DNA of 64,000 nt from HGM04593 sp045654885 (GTDB taxonomy: Bacteria > Bacteroidota > Bacteroidia > Bacteroidales > Bacteroidaceae): NCBI GenBank assembly GCA_045654885.1, contig JAZOOF010000011.1:15038-79037 (forward strand), written 5' to 3'. Under the pieces are notes generated by a model. It searched no databases and was not told the origin of the DNA. It was given only the letters and a program-made list of their open reading frames with translations. Every line of letters starts with the position of its first letter. Position 1 is the first letter of the stretch. The position numbers were made by a program, and so were the translations under genes. Shown piece after piece: positions 45,341 to 54,353 of the stretch.

Positions 45341-45779
45341 AGTTGATGTAATCTTTCAGGTAACCGCTGCGTTCCAGCATTTTAAGGCTGAATATATAAT
45401 AGAAGAAATTGAGCACACTGTAGAGCGTACTTTTTTCGTTTGTTATCACTCGCGCGTTGCGCAGGATATTTGTCCCATAGAAATATATAGCAACATATAT
45501 TGTGAACGACACACAATGCACAGCCATATCCTCCTCGCCCTTGAAGTAGCCAAGCAGATAGATGCAGGCAACCATCGCAAAGTATATTGCAGCGTCACGG
45601 AAAAAGCAAAAAGCCTTTCTGAAGCTCCAATCGCGATGGTTGCACACATCGGCAAGCAGGCCAACTACAAAATTGACCGTAAAGAGAAGGACAAGCCCGA
45701 AGATATCGTTCCTGATTGGGAACAACAGCCCAAATGTATTTGCTACAATTGTTGCTGTAAGTATTCTCAAGCCATCCAT
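45312..45779 (-). CDS. Holin-like membrane protein
   Basis: 155 aa with about four membrane helices (near 5-20, 25-42, 62-80 and 88-106) and a charged C-terminus, similar to the phage holin/toxin-secretion family of Bacteroidetes and Firmicutes phages. It precedes the putative u-spanin. No endolysin gene was recognised in the block. Holin identity is probable rather than certain. Confidence 0.6.
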   Translation of the reverse strand: MDGLRILTATIVANTFGLLFPIRNDIFGLVLLFTVNFVVGLLADVCNHRDWSFRKAFCFFRDAAIYFAMVACIYLLGYFKGEEDMAVHCVSFTIYVAIYFYGTNILRNARVITNEKSTLYSVLNFFYYIFSLKMLERSGYLKDYINYEKRNKDNP

Positions 45780-45791
45780 AATATCATTTTT

Positions 45792-46442
45792 CTATTTTCG
45801 CGCTTGTGAGCCACATGCTGCCAAGGCAAGTGCCAGCATTGAATTTGCTGCGTCATAACGCTCGAACAGGGTGTAGAGCAACGAAGCGCATTGGTACACC
45901 ACCGCATCCACCATCCACTCGTCATACCCCTGAAGACCGTCGGCAGCATTGAATGCCGTCTCATAGACAAAATGCACCGGCATGCCGGCATTGCCCGAGG
46001 GGAGCGGAAAGAACTGCCCGCAACGCTCGCCGGCCGGCGTGAATGCCTCAACGCACACAGGCCTGTGACAACCGGCACGTGTATACTCGTTACGTTGCCA
46101 CACGGCCTCGCGCGAGTCATGTGCATAAAGGTGGTAGACCGGTGTGTGCCACCCTTCAAGCTGCATTGATACAAGAGCAACAAAATCGGCAGGCAGAAGC
46201 ATTGTTCCGCCACCATCTCCATTGGCAGTGATTGTCAAAGCGGACGGAGCAACAGTTTTTGAATTGACACGCCCGGCTCCACTACCCTTGTTCTTTTGTA
46301 TGAATGTCACGGCACGTGGCAGAAGCTCAGCAATGGTATCGTCGAGCGAACGGGTATCGGCCGACAACAGCGAGACATCGCCGTCGTCTCCCGCCTCGTT
46401 AATCACAAGCTTAACCTTTTTTACAAGCTCACTGCAATCCAT
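45792..46442 (-). CDS. Putative head-tail adaptor protein
   Basis: 216 aa, starting MDCSELVKKVKLVINEAGDD. Early helices followed by a beta-rich middle and C-terminal helices (WMVDAVVYQCASLLYTLFE) fit adaptor/connector proteins that sit under the portal. The gene starts at the last base of the previous stop (TAATG). Position between capsid genes and lysis/tail genes supports the call; no family was matched. Confidence 0.5.
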   Translation of the reverse strand: MDCSELVKKVKLVINEAGDDGDVSLLSADTRSLDDTIAELLPRAVTFIQKNKGSGAGRVNSKTVAPSALTITANGDGGGTMLLPADFVALVSMQLEGWHTPVYHLYAHDSREAVWQRNEYTRAGCHRPVCVEAFTPAGERCGQFFPLPSGNAGMPVHFVYETAFNAADGLQGYDEWMVDAVVYQCASLLYTLFERYDAANSMLALALAACGSQARK

Positions 46443-46861
46443 TACAACCAGTTGGGAAATGAAACGGAATTGGCCTTTGCAACACTCTTAATGGCAACCT
46501 TGTTCTGCAGCTGCGACAATGGGGAGTTGTAGGGTTCTGCCATGAGGTAGGCACGCGCCTGCTGCATGTTGGTTACCTCGGGAACAACAGTTATCTGCTC
46601 CTCTTCGACCTTGGCGGGAGTTACATTGCCGTCATCAAGCACATCTACCCTTCCGCGTTTAATCTCACCGCAACGGAAAGCATCGCTACACTCTATCGCA
46701 CGCTGGAAAAGCGGATTGTCGGTAGTGTACTGCGCCGGGTAGATACCTGTGGAGTTTATGGCACCACCCGTAAAATCAATTCTCACCAAAGCTTTGCCAA
46801 TTCTGAAATAGCTGTTACGCTCAATCTGGCCGTGTATCTCGTATGTAATACGTTTTCTCAT
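46442..46861 (-). CDS. Phage-like small structural protein (139 aa)
   Basis: It starts MRKRITYEIHGQIERNSYFR and contains GGAINSTGIYPAQYTTDNPL, a beta-rich segment common in small proteins next to phage capsid genes. The C-terminal third has a helix (NMQQARAYLMAEPY). It lies 56 bases after the capsid gene and is coupled to the adaptor gene. It may be a head decoration or completion protein. Not matched to a family. Confidence 0.5.
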   Translation of the reverse strand: MRKRITYEIHGQIERNSYFRIGKALVRIDFTGGAINSTGIYPAQYTTDNPLFQRAIECSDAFRCGEIKRGRVDVLDDGNVTPAKVEEEQITVVPEVTNMQQARAYLMAEPYNSPLSQLQNKVAIKSVAKANSVSFPNWL

Positions 46862-46917
46862 TTTATTTCTTTTTATTGTCAATGCCGGCGGCCATGCGGC
46901 CGCCGGACAAAGAGGTG

Positions 46918-48537
46918 TTACACAATAATCTCGCCTGTATACTCTACCCATGTTGTGCCGTTGTAGGTGACAACAGAGCCGGCAGCAAACCACAGTCTGC
47001 TTTCACCGTCGACGGTACGGTTTACATCAGCTGTAAGGATTACAACATCGTTGATGTTTGGCTCGGCAGGCAACGACGCGGCACTTGTCACGTGCGAAGC
47101 GCCCGGGATATCACTCTCGGCAGCCGAACCGTTCACCCAGATGTGCGAATAGCCCTTGAGGCAGAGGCAGTCGATAGTCATCACCACCTCGCGCTTTGCC
47201 TCCTCGCCGTCCACATTCTCGGTCTTTGCATCCTCGTTCTTCATGTAGTAGCGCACGAGGCCGTTCTCGTCAATGAGGCCACCGCAGTGCGCGTAACCCA
47301 AAGCATCGAGTGTAGGGTCATGAACAAGGTCAATGTCGCCGAAGACGGTGTGAATCTTTGTACACTCAATCCCGAACACCTTGTCGCCGCTAACGCTGAT
47401 GTTCTTGTGGAGTGTGAGGTCAATCTTCTGGATGTCGTTGAGCAGCTGCTTGCCAAGCAACCAGATGGCTCTCTTGGTGCAATTGAAACCGGTGAACTTG
47501 ACCATTGAGAGATTGACAAGGTCGGCAAAGGTAATCTTTGACGAGAGGTCATACTGACGCTTGAACTGCCAACGGATACCCTTTGAGAAGTAGTCCCACT
47601 GATAGCCCATGGCATTGTCCATGGCCTGCACCTTGAACTTGCCGGGCTGTCCCACCCACGCTGTGCGGCAGCTCTCGAGGCGGAACTGACGGAGCACTGC
47701 CTCGGCAATCTGCGACTCGTTGAACTGCAGGCGCTTCTTCTGCGCAGCAAAGTAATCACTCACAATGCTGTTGCATAGCTGCTTCTGCAAGTACATGCGC
47801 TCGGGCACCGGAACAATGGTCGATGGTGCAATGAACTTCTGTGTCTCGTACGCAGCCGATGACAACAGGATAATCTCGGTGCCGGCAGGGATGGTTGGAA
47901 CCACGCAGTAGTCATCGCTAGGGTTTGTCTTTGGACCATTGACAGCCATTGCAATAGGTGCCTCGGTGGTGCTGTTCTTGCCCACAAAAAAGAGCATGAG
48001 GTCAACGCCCGGCAATTCAATCTGCCCTGTGGGGTCATAGCCGTTCACACCTTTACAGATGGCGGTGTAGTACTCCTGGAAGATTTTTCTCTCGCCTGTT
48101 GTGGAGAAAGGAATCTCGGCACGTGTAGCCTTGATACCATTGTACACAGCATTAGTGTAGGCCTTCGAGCGCTTGTCGTCAATGAGATAGTGGTCTACCT
48201 CGAACGATGTCACACGCACCTGACGGCGAATCTTGCGCTTGATGGTGTCGATAACGCTCTCGTCACTGGCAATGCCTATAATCTGGTCATCGACATCGGC
48301 ATCGATGAGACTGGGTGATAGCTCGCCGGCATTGGATACTGTTGTCGCCTCACCCGCACCCTGGGTTGCAAGGCCTGCAATACCCCTTGAGGCTTTTGTT
48401 GAGCCGGCAGGAACAACGGTCACTGCTGCAAGCATTGCACCCGCTTCGGCATTGTCAAGTGCAAAGAGCAGCACCGACACCAAAGAAACAATCACAAAGA
48501 GAGGATTCTCTCTCAAGAAATTCAGAATTTTCTTCAT
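46918..48537 (-). CDS. Major capsid protein, probably SU10/HK97-like
   Basis: 539 aa. The central and C-terminal part (FTGFNCTKRAIWLLGKQLLN, then VFGIECTKIHTVFGDIDLVH) has the pattern of SU10-type HK97-fold capsid proteins: a long helix followed by the TxFGxxxLV strand. The C-terminal ~80 residues form an extra beta domain ending EYTGEIIV. Unusually, the first 30 residues include a strongly hydrophobic helix (PLFVIVSLVSVLLFALDN), then an Ala/Gly/Thr-rich linker. This could be a membrane anchor or a cleaved propeptide. It is preceded by a scaffold-like gene, the normal capsid order. Confidence 0.65.
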   Translation of the reverse strand: MKKILNFLRENPLFVIVSLVSVLLFALDNAEAGAMLAAVTVVPAGSTKASRGIAGLATQGAGEATTVSNAGELSPSLIDADVDDQIIGIASDESVIDTIKRKIRRQVRVTSFEVDHYLIDDKRSKAYTNAVYNGIKATRAEIPFSTTGERKIFQEYYTAICKGVNGYDPTGQIELPGVDLMLFFVGKNSTTEAPIAMAVNGPKTNPSDDYCVVPTIPAGTEIILLSSAAYETQKFIAPSTIVPVPERMYLQKQLCNSIVSDYFAAQKKRLQFNESQIAEAVLRQFRLESCRTAWVGQPGKFKVQAMDNAMGYQWDYFSKGIRWQFKRQYDLSSKITFADLVNLSMVKFTGFNCTKRAIWLLGKQLLNDIQKIDLTLHKNISVSGDKVFGIECTKIHTVFGDIDLVHDPTLDALGYAHCGGLIDENGLVRYYMKNEDAKTENVDGEEAKREVVMTIDCLCLKGYSHIWVNGSAAESDIPGASHVTSAASLPAEPNINDVVILTADVNRTVDGESRLWFAAGSVVTYNGTTWVEYTGEIIV

Positions 48538-48585
48538 GGTTTTAAAAAAGTTTATTGTTAATAAATAGATTGTCCGTTATCGGAA

Positions 48586-49386
48586 TCAGGCATTGAGAGC
48601 CTTTTCAATGAGTGAGTTGCGCGGCCGTTTGCGACCGGTTTCGGGAGCGACACTGCTCATCCCCTTTGGCAAACCGTCGCCAAAATCCTCTTTCATGCGC
48701 CTTATATTGGAATTACGCCCTTTAATGTCGCCGGCAGCAAAGGCATCCTTCACGTCCTGCTCGTAGGTGATTGCATGGTCCAGAGCCGTGCATACATCGG
48801 CTGTGTACTTGCCGGCCATTATTGGGAAAACGAGCCTTTCCCAAACGTTGTCCAAAAAATCGGACGGGTCATACCCGCGCTCATTGCAGAAGGCCTCAAT
48901 CACCGGCATGCTCTCCTCAAGGTTCATCTCGTACTCGCGACGGTCATTGGCAAGGCGCATCATCTCGTTCTTGCGCTCCTCGTCGGCAAGCATAATCTCC
49001 TCGAACTCGGGACTGCCCTCTTCCACGCTCATGAATCCGCGGCCGAAGTAGCGTGCCACAGCACTGTGTGCACCGCGCTTGCCGTCAATGACATCAACCA
49101 GCAACTGAGCCAGGCGAGGGTCGCGCTCAAGCATTGTGGCAATACGCTCGTTCTGTTCGCGGTTCATCTCAAGATGGCGCAACAGCAAATCCTGTGACAG
49201 TTTGTCGCCAATGTCGAAGTTACCGCCGAAAAACAGATTCAGCCGCTCATTGAAACTCTCTAAAGATGCCTGTGCGTCCTGCATGGCAGCGACGTTCGCA
49301 TCGGCAGCGGCACTTTGGTTGCCACTCGCCGCTGCGGGCTCTACAGGCTGTTGAGCCCCCATTTTCTCTTTAATTGTCTGTTCCAT
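48586..49386 (-). CDS. Putative scaffold protein
   Basis: 266 aa, highly charged and mostly helical, with an Ala/Gln-rich N-terminus, a long coiled-coil-like centre rich in Glu and Arg, and a basic C-terminus (GRKRPRNSLIEKALNA). This is the composition of capsid scaffolding proteins, which usually precede the major capsid gene as here. It is the first gene of the leftward operon and faces the control region at 49387-49641. Confidence 0.6.
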   Translation of the reverse strand: MEQTIKEKMGAQQPVEPAAASGNQSAAADANVAAMQDAQASLESFNERLNLFFGGNFDIGDKLSQDLLLRHLEMNREQNERIATMLERDPRLAQLLVDVIDGKRGAHSAVARYFGRGFMSVEEGSPEFEEIMLADEERKNEMMRLANDRREYEMNLEESMPVIEAFCNERGYDPSDFLDNVWERLVFPIMAGKYTADVCTALDHAITYEQDVKDAFAAGDIKGRNSNIRRMKEDFGDGLPKGMSSVAPETGRKRPRNSLIEKALNA

Positions 49387-49641
49387 ATATAAATTTATTT
49401 TTCAACGGCAAAGGAACAACCAAAAGAGAGGGACAAGGTTGCTGTAACGCCACTTATTGCTAAAAATTATTTCAAAGCAGCAATGTGCAGTGTATACACC
49501 TTTTTAAAAAGAAAATAGAACCGTACACAACGTGAAAAAACGATTGCTGAAAACAAAAAATGGGGGTGTTGATAAATAAAGTGGTAAAATAGTATGTATT
49601 TTAGTATTTTTTGGCTATATTTTTGTGTTCAAAAAAGCAGA
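49387..49641. promoter_or_regulatory. Divergent control region of the phage-like block
   Basis: 255 bases between the scaffold-like gene and the rightward genes. CAAGGTTGCTG (49430-49440) and AAAGCAGCAA (from about 49474) form an imperfect inverted pair. The surrounding sequence aligns with the palindromic region at 90-175, including GCCAC and the final AAAGCAGCAA. A regulator acting on both directions is likely. Confidence 0.55.
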
Positions 49642-50049
49642 ATGGAAAGTAGAATCAACGACGATGTTCGCAACAGACGCAAACAGGATGTTGTGAACTG
49701 TTTTTTTGAATCATTGAAAGAAGTGAGAAAACAAAAGCCCTATGCAACACAGGACGAGGTCATCAGACACGCGGTCAACAGCAAGGCGCCACGTTTTTAT
49801 GTGACATTCGAGAATGCCCGACGATTTGTGTCGCTCCTCTCACGCAAGAAGAAGTTGCCCATCATCAACAGCAACAAGCTGGCAATGTACAAGGAGATTT
49901 ACCGCCGCTACAAGCAGAGGGTCAAGGAGTGCAGCGAACGCTACCGGTACGTAATCCTCGACGAGATTATAAGGGAACCCGCACCATCGTTTTACCTCGA
50001 TGTAGAGACCTTCCGCGGCATTGTGTACAGGACACTCCGCGCACACTGA
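49642..50049 (+). CDS. Basic small protein with a duplicated motif
   Basis: 135 aa from MESRINDDVRNRRKQDV. Very basic, with two similar units: VIRHAVNSKAPRFYVTFENA and VILDEIIREPAPSFYLDVET, each followed by Arg-rich helices. A DNA-binding role such as small terminase or regulator fits its place as first gene of the terminase transcript, but no family was recognised. Confidence 0.55.
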   Translation: MESRINDDVRNRRKQDVVNCFFESLKEVRKQKPYATQDEVIRHAVNSKAPRFYVTFENARRFVSLLSRKKKLPIINSNKLAMYKEIYRRYKQRVKECSERYRYVILDEIIREPAPSFYLDVETFRGIVYRTLRAH

Positions 50050-50070
50050 GTGGTAGTGGAAAGTGTCAAA

Positions 50071-50112
50071 ACAGCAACCTTGCCGCAACTGCATGAGAGT
50101 ATCTTTGCGGCA
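50071..50112. repeat. Half-site plus hairpin between phage-like genes
   Basis: CAGCAACCTTG (50071-50081) is the inverted form of the half-site seen at 114 and 49430. It touches a perfect 8-bp inverted repeat, TGCCGCAA (50081-50088) and TTGCGGCA (50105-50112). It lies in the 80-base gap before the gene at 50130 and may be an operator or a weak attenuator. Confidence 0.55.
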
Positions 50113-50129
50113 TAAAGAGAGAACGAAAA

Positions 50130-50585
50130 ATGAAAACAATAGAATTCAAGATAACAATAGAAAGCATTGGCAAGCGCATTTTCGCGACAAGCGCCTACAC
50201 GGCACGTGCCCGCGAGGCGATGGGTACACCTGCGACCATAACAGAAAGGATGACGGTTACAGCCGATGACATGCCACTGCTCCACACGCTCATGGACGAC
50301 AGCGTAAACGAGGTCATTACACTCGTTTCACACTACCACCCCGGGAGCAACGTAGAATTTTTGAATGATGGTTACAGTTTCTCAATAAAAACACCCGAAA
50401 ATTTCCCGGCCGACAACGGCAGTAAATTGGAGCAGAGCATTGGAAGCTACATTGCCGGCCGCACCTTGCAGAGCTGGTACACCGATGTAAAGCCCGACGA
50501 GGCTGCAATCGCAGCAACAAAGACAAAGAACGAGGCTGTAACGCTGCACGCACTGCTCACACAGCGCGAAAAGCCACATAATTAA
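50130..50585 (+). CDS. Phage-like hypothetical protein, paralogue A
   Basis: 151 aa. Residues about 50-125 (LLHTLMDDSVNEVITLV, then YSFSIKTPENF and YIAGRTLQSWY) align with the next gene in helices and a two-strand element, so the two are diverged paralogues. No membrane segment. Similar pairs are common near structural genes in Bacteroidetes phages, though I cannot name the family. The next gene follows after 15 bases. Confidence 0.55.
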   Translation: MKTIEFKITIESIGKRIFATSAYTARAREAMGTPATITERMTVTADDMPLLHTLMDDSVNEVITLVSHYHPGSNVEFLNDGYSFSIKTPENFPADNGSKLEQSIGSYIAGRTLQSWYTDVKPDEAAIAATKTKNEAVTLHALLTQREKPHN

Positions 50586-50600
50586 AACAAGAGAGAGACT

Positions 50601-51077
50601 ATGAAAAATACAATAACAATAAAGAGAAGCGAGCTGCAACAGCAGATTGATTTAAAGAATTTCTATATGGGAGAATCGGCCAAAAGAAAAGACAAGGATG
50701 CCGACACCATACAAAGCAGCAAAGACGACGAGGACCTGCTCCTTACATTCATTCACACGGCATGTAACGAACTGGTCACTGCTGTTGCGCTACGCTTCCC
50801 TTTCATCAGCTACACCATAGACGAAGAGAATGTCATCTTTGAGTTTGAAACACCCGGCAACATACGTAGCCACTTATTGCCAATGCTGCAACGCGCAACA
50901 GCCGACTACCTTGTAAACGAAGCCACGATGCACTGGCTGTTGCTCCGCCGCCCCGAGATGGCAAAGAGTTGCATCTCCGTGCGCACAGAACTCTGCAGCA
51001 ACGTGCTATTTACCTTTGCAAAACTATACAACACTCAAAAGATACGACGGCGCGCAACAGACCTCGCCGGGATATAA
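50601..51077 (+). CDS. Phage-like hypothetical protein, paralogue B
   Basis: 158 aa, MKNTITIKRSELQQQIDLKN. The central part (LTFIHTACNELVTAVAL, then VIFEFETPGNI and YLVNEATMHWLL) parallels paralogue A. The C-terminus is basic (KIRRRATDLAGI). It ends 18 bases before the terminase. A structural or completion role is plausible from position only. Confidence 0.55.
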   Translation: MKNTITIKRSELQQQIDLKNFYMGESAKRKDKDADTIQSSKDDEDLLLTFIHTACNELVTAVALRFPFISYTIDEENVIFEFETPGNIRSHLLPMLQRATADYLVNEATMHWLLLRRPEMAKSCISVRTELCSNVLFTFAKLYNTQKIRRRATDLAGI

Positions 51078-51095
51078 AGAAAAACACTTCCTGAA

Positions 51096-53096
51096 ATGAA
51101 AACAGAAGAAATCATAAAGGAGAATTATAGACGGTTGAAAGAGATTTCGGCCGTCTATAATCCCATTACAGGTGAAGGGTCAACGTCAGTTCCACGTTAC
51201 GAAGTGAACATCACAGGCTTTCCCATTGAAAAGATGTACCTTCCCGTTACTATGGGCGACGAAGAGTTCGTACAGCAGTTGCAGGATCATGGCGCCGAAG
51301 GATATCTGCGCGAAGTGCAGAACACCACCCCGGGCAATCGTGACATAATCAGGCTGTGGCTACGGTTCTGCCTTTTGCGCATAAGACACGACTTTGAGTA
51401 TTGGGCGCGTACAATGACCACAATATCCGACAAAGGCAAAGGGCGCGACACAGCCTTCATCCTCAACCGCCCGCAACGCATATACCTGAAGGCAATGGAG
51501 ACACTGCGCCTGCAGCAGAGACCGATTGACATAATCCTGTGCAAGGCTCGTCAATGGGGAGGGAGCACGCTCACACAGCTATATATGCTTTGGATTCAGC
51601 TTGTACACAAGCAGAACTGGAACAGCGTAATCTGTGGCGACATAGAGAAACAGTCATCCATCGTTGCAGGAATGCTTGCAAAGGTAATCAGCCGCTACCC
51701 TCAATGGGCAAGCGGAGGCAAAAAACTAACCACCACCCCTTATCAGGGCGCACAGAAGACACGTGTCATAAGCTACAGCAACAGCCGCTACTCGCTCGGC
51801 TCGGCACAGAAGCCCGATTCATTGCGAAGCGAGGACATAAGCATGGCACACCTCACCGAGGTGGGCCTGTGGAAAGCCACGCAAGGCCGCAAACCCGAGG
51901 ACCTGGTGCAGTCCATCTTCGGTTCAATAGCTGCTGGGCCTTATACGATGAAAGTCATCGAATCCACAGCAAAGGGAGTAGGAAACTATTTTCACCGCAC
52001 ATGGATTGATGCCACCGAGCACAGAAATAATTTTACACCGGTCTTCATTCCATGGTTCACCATTGACCTCTACAGCAAGCCACTGAAAGAGGAGGATTAT
52101 ACCCAGTTTGTCGACAGCCTCGACGAATATGAGCACCACCTCTTTGAGCTTGGTGCCACGCTGGAAGCCATTGCCTGGTACCGCGACAAGCGGCGCGAAA
52201 TGCCCGACGAGTGGCGCCTTTTTTCAGAGTTCCCATCCACTGCTGCCGAAGCATTCCAAAGCAGCGGGCGCCGCGTCTTCCGCATACCGTATGTGAACAA
52301 CGCACGGCGCGACTGCCTGCCACCCACATTCATAGGTGACATAAAGGAAGTGGTTGAGAACGGCAAAAAAACGATACAGTTTGAACTGCTCGCACCGGGC
52401 GAGAGAAGCGATGAGAATAGATTGAGCGTGTGGCTCATGCCGGAGAAAGACGATAGCCTGCGCGACCGCTACGTAGTTGCAGTGGATGTTGGTGGTACAA
52501 GCGACAAGGCCGACTACTCCTGCATTCTGGTAGCCGACCGCATGGCAATGATAGAGGGCGGAGTGCCCGAAATTGCAGCCTGCTGGCACGGGCACATAGA
52601 GCACGACCAGCTTGCATGGAAAGCAGTGGAGATTGCCCGCGCCTACAACAACGCCTTGCTGGTGATTGAAGCGAACACGCTCGAAACCGAAGGTACCGAG
52701 GGTAACAACTTCGAGTACATACTGAACGAGATTGCCGACAAATACAGCAACCTCTATTGCCGCACCTCGCAGATAGAGATTAAACAAGGCCGCCCGCGCC
52801 GTTGGGGATTCCACACCAACAGTTCAACCAAACCAATGGTAATAAACTTCCTTATCAAGGCACTGCGCGACGGGCTTTACATTGAAAGATGTTTACAAAC
52901 AACATACGAGCTCGACCTCTACGAGTTCAAGGATAACGGCAAGGAGATGGGAGCGATAGAGGGTAACCACGACGACCGCGTGATGGCAACAGCCATACTT
53001 GTATGGGTGTGCTACAACCACCCACTGCCACAACGGCAAATTCCAGTTCCAACGTCCAAGAAACGTACCCGCATCGTCAGCGAAGCGAGTATATAA
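51096..53096 (+). CDS. Large terminase subunit (ATPase and nuclease)
   Basis: 666 aa. The ATPase part has the terminase-type Walker A CKARQWGGST (about 148-157) and a Walker B region near 250 (SMAHLTEVGLW, glutamate present). The RNase H-like nuclease part shows acidic residues in VVAVDVGGTSDKADYS (about 463), LLVIEANTLE (about 523) and DDRVMATAIL (about 626). All key residues appear intact and the length is normal. It packages DNA into capsids through a portal, but no portal gene is seen nearby. The last 13 codons are duplicated at 60009-60047. Confidence 0.85.
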   Translation: MKTEEIIKENYRRLKEISAVYNPITGEGSTSVPRYEVNITGFPIEKMYLPVTMGDEEFVQQLQDHGAEGYLREVQNTTPGNRDIIRLWLRFCLLRIRHDFEYWARTMTTISDKGKGRDTAFILNRPQRIYLKAMETLRLQQRPIDIILCKARQWGGSTLTQLYMLWIQLVHKQNWNSVICGDIEKQSSIVAGMLAKVISRYPQWASGGKKLTTTPYQGAQKTRVISYSNSRYSLGSAQKPDSLRSEDISMAHLTEVGLWKATQGRKPEDLVQSIFGSIAAGPYTMKVIESTAKGVGNYFHRTWIDATEHRNNFTPVFIPWFTIDLYSKPLKEEDYTQFVDSLDEYEHHLFELGATLEAIAWYRDKRREMPDEWRLFSEFPSTAAEAFQSSGRRVFRIPYVNNARRDCLPPTFIGDIKEVVENGKKTIQFELLAPGERSDENRLSVWLMPEKDDSLRDRYVVAVDVGGTSDKADYSCILVADRMAMIEGGVPEIAACWHGHIEHDQLAWKAVEIARAYNNALLVIEANTLETEGTEGNNFEYILNEIADKYSNLYCRTSQIEIKQGRPRRWGFHTNSSTKPMVINFLIKALRDGLYIERCLQTTYELDLYEFKDNGKEMGAIEGNHDDRVMATAILVWVCYNHPLPQRQIPVPTSKKRTRIVSEASI

Positions 53097-53098
53097 TA
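53055..53098 (+). repeat. Terminase 3'-end repeat, copy 1
   Basis: TCCAAGAAACGTAC, then AGCGAAGC and AGTATATAATA, match 60006-60049 at 38 of 44 bases. This copy encodes the terminase C-terminus KKRTRIVSEASI and its stop. Confidence 0.8.
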
Positions 53099-53170
53099 TG
53101 GATAACGTTACGGTTTGGTTACATGTATATTACCGGGGATTATCCAATAACCATCAGTCATCAATCCTCC

Positions 53171-53219
53171 CTTACAAATAAACGAGCTTTGGTTAACACT
53201 AAAGCTCGTTTTTTGTAAG
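53171..53219. terminator. Bidirectional terminator after the terminase
   Basis: Arms AACGAGCTTT (53181-53190) and AAAGCTCGTT (53201-53210) with a T run, extended by CTTACAA (53171) and TTGTAAG (53213). It also serves the convergent exporter operon that ends at 53244. Confidence 0.8.
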
Positions 53220-53243
53220 TAACTTTTTGATTTTGTTCCTTTT

Positions 53244-54353
53244 CTATGCCTGTTTCTTGTAGGTAATGGCGGCAAGAATGTTGAAGAGAAGAGCAAAAAT
53301 GCCAAGCGCAACAAAATTCTCCCATAGTTCGGCAATTGTGGTGCCCTTGAGATATACCGACCGCAGAATCTCTACAAAATAACGCGGTGGCAATATCAGC
53401 GTAAAGCGTTGCGCCCACAGAGGCATTGAATCCACAGGAGTCAGCAGTCCGCTCATCAGCATAAAAATCATTATAAAGAAAAACATCACGAACATCGTCT
53501 GCTGCATTGTATCGGAGAAATTTGAGATTGTCAGGCTGAACCCCGAAATGGTGAGAATAAACAACAATGCTCCAAGGTATATTGCCCCCACTGAGCCCAC
53601 TGGCACAAGGCCATAGACCCACCTTGCCACAAGTATTGCTATGCTCAAGACAAAGAGACCAATAATCCAATAAGGCACAAGTTTAGACAACGTAAATGTA
53701 AACCTGGAAACTGGAGTGACATTTATCTGTTCAATAGAGCCACTCTCTTTCTCGCCGACAATACTCAACGCCGGCAGAAAACCGCAAATCAGAATAAAAA
53801 GAATTATCATCAGTGCCGGAATCATATAGTGACGATAGTTCAGCGTCGGATTGTAACGGTTCTCAATGGTTACAAGTTCCGATAATTTTTCGGGACTTTT
53901 TTCGCCGCGCAGTTCAACCAAGGTCAGGGCTATTGTTTGCACAATATACTGCATGCCCATACCTCCTTTTGTGGCATTTACAGCATTTGCGGTTATACTG
54001 ATACGCTCCGGCTTTGCGACAGTCATATCACGCTCAAAACCTGCAGGTATCTGCACTATGACATCGACACCACCCTGCTCCATCGCATCCATCGCAATTT
54101 GATATTCTGCAGTAATCCGTGTAAGTGAAAGGTACTCCGAGGCATTGATATGCGAAGCGATGCGGCGCGATACCGTAGAACGGTCGAGGTCTACAATGGC
54201 TACATTAACATTGCGCACATCCATCGTCATTATAAGCGGCATAAGCAGCATAACAAGAATTGGGAAAGCAATAATCAACCTTGGCAGGAACGAATTACGC
54301 TTAATCTGTAAAAATTCCTTTTGAATGAGTAGAATAAATGCTCTCATAGTCAC
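53244..54353 (-). CDS. ABC-2 type permease, second subunit
   Basis: 369 aa. One N-terminal helix (LIIAFPILVMLLMPLIM), a periplasmic domain of about 140 residues, then five C-terminal helices, the ABC2_membrane_3 plan of YhhJ/YbhR-like exporters. It overlaps the preceding permease by 4 bases. Last gene of the operon. Confidence 0.9.
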   Translation of the reverse strand: MTMRAFILLIQKEFLQIKRNSFLPRLIIAFPILVMLLMPLIMTMDVRNVNVAIVDLDRSTVSRRIASHINASEYLSLTRITAEYQIAMDAMEQGGVDVIVQIPAGFERDMTVAKPERISITANAVNATKGGMGMQYIVQTIALTLVELRGEKSPEKLSELVTIENRYNPTLNYRHYMIPALMIILFILICGFLPALSIVGEKESGSIEQINVTPVSRFTFTLSKLVPYWIIGLFVLSIAILVARWVYGLVPVGSVGAIYLGALLFILTISGFSLTISNFSDTMQQTMFVMFFFIMIFMLMSGLLTPVDSMPLWAQRFTLILPPRYFVEILRSVYLKGTTIAELWENFVALGIFALLFNILAAITYKKQA

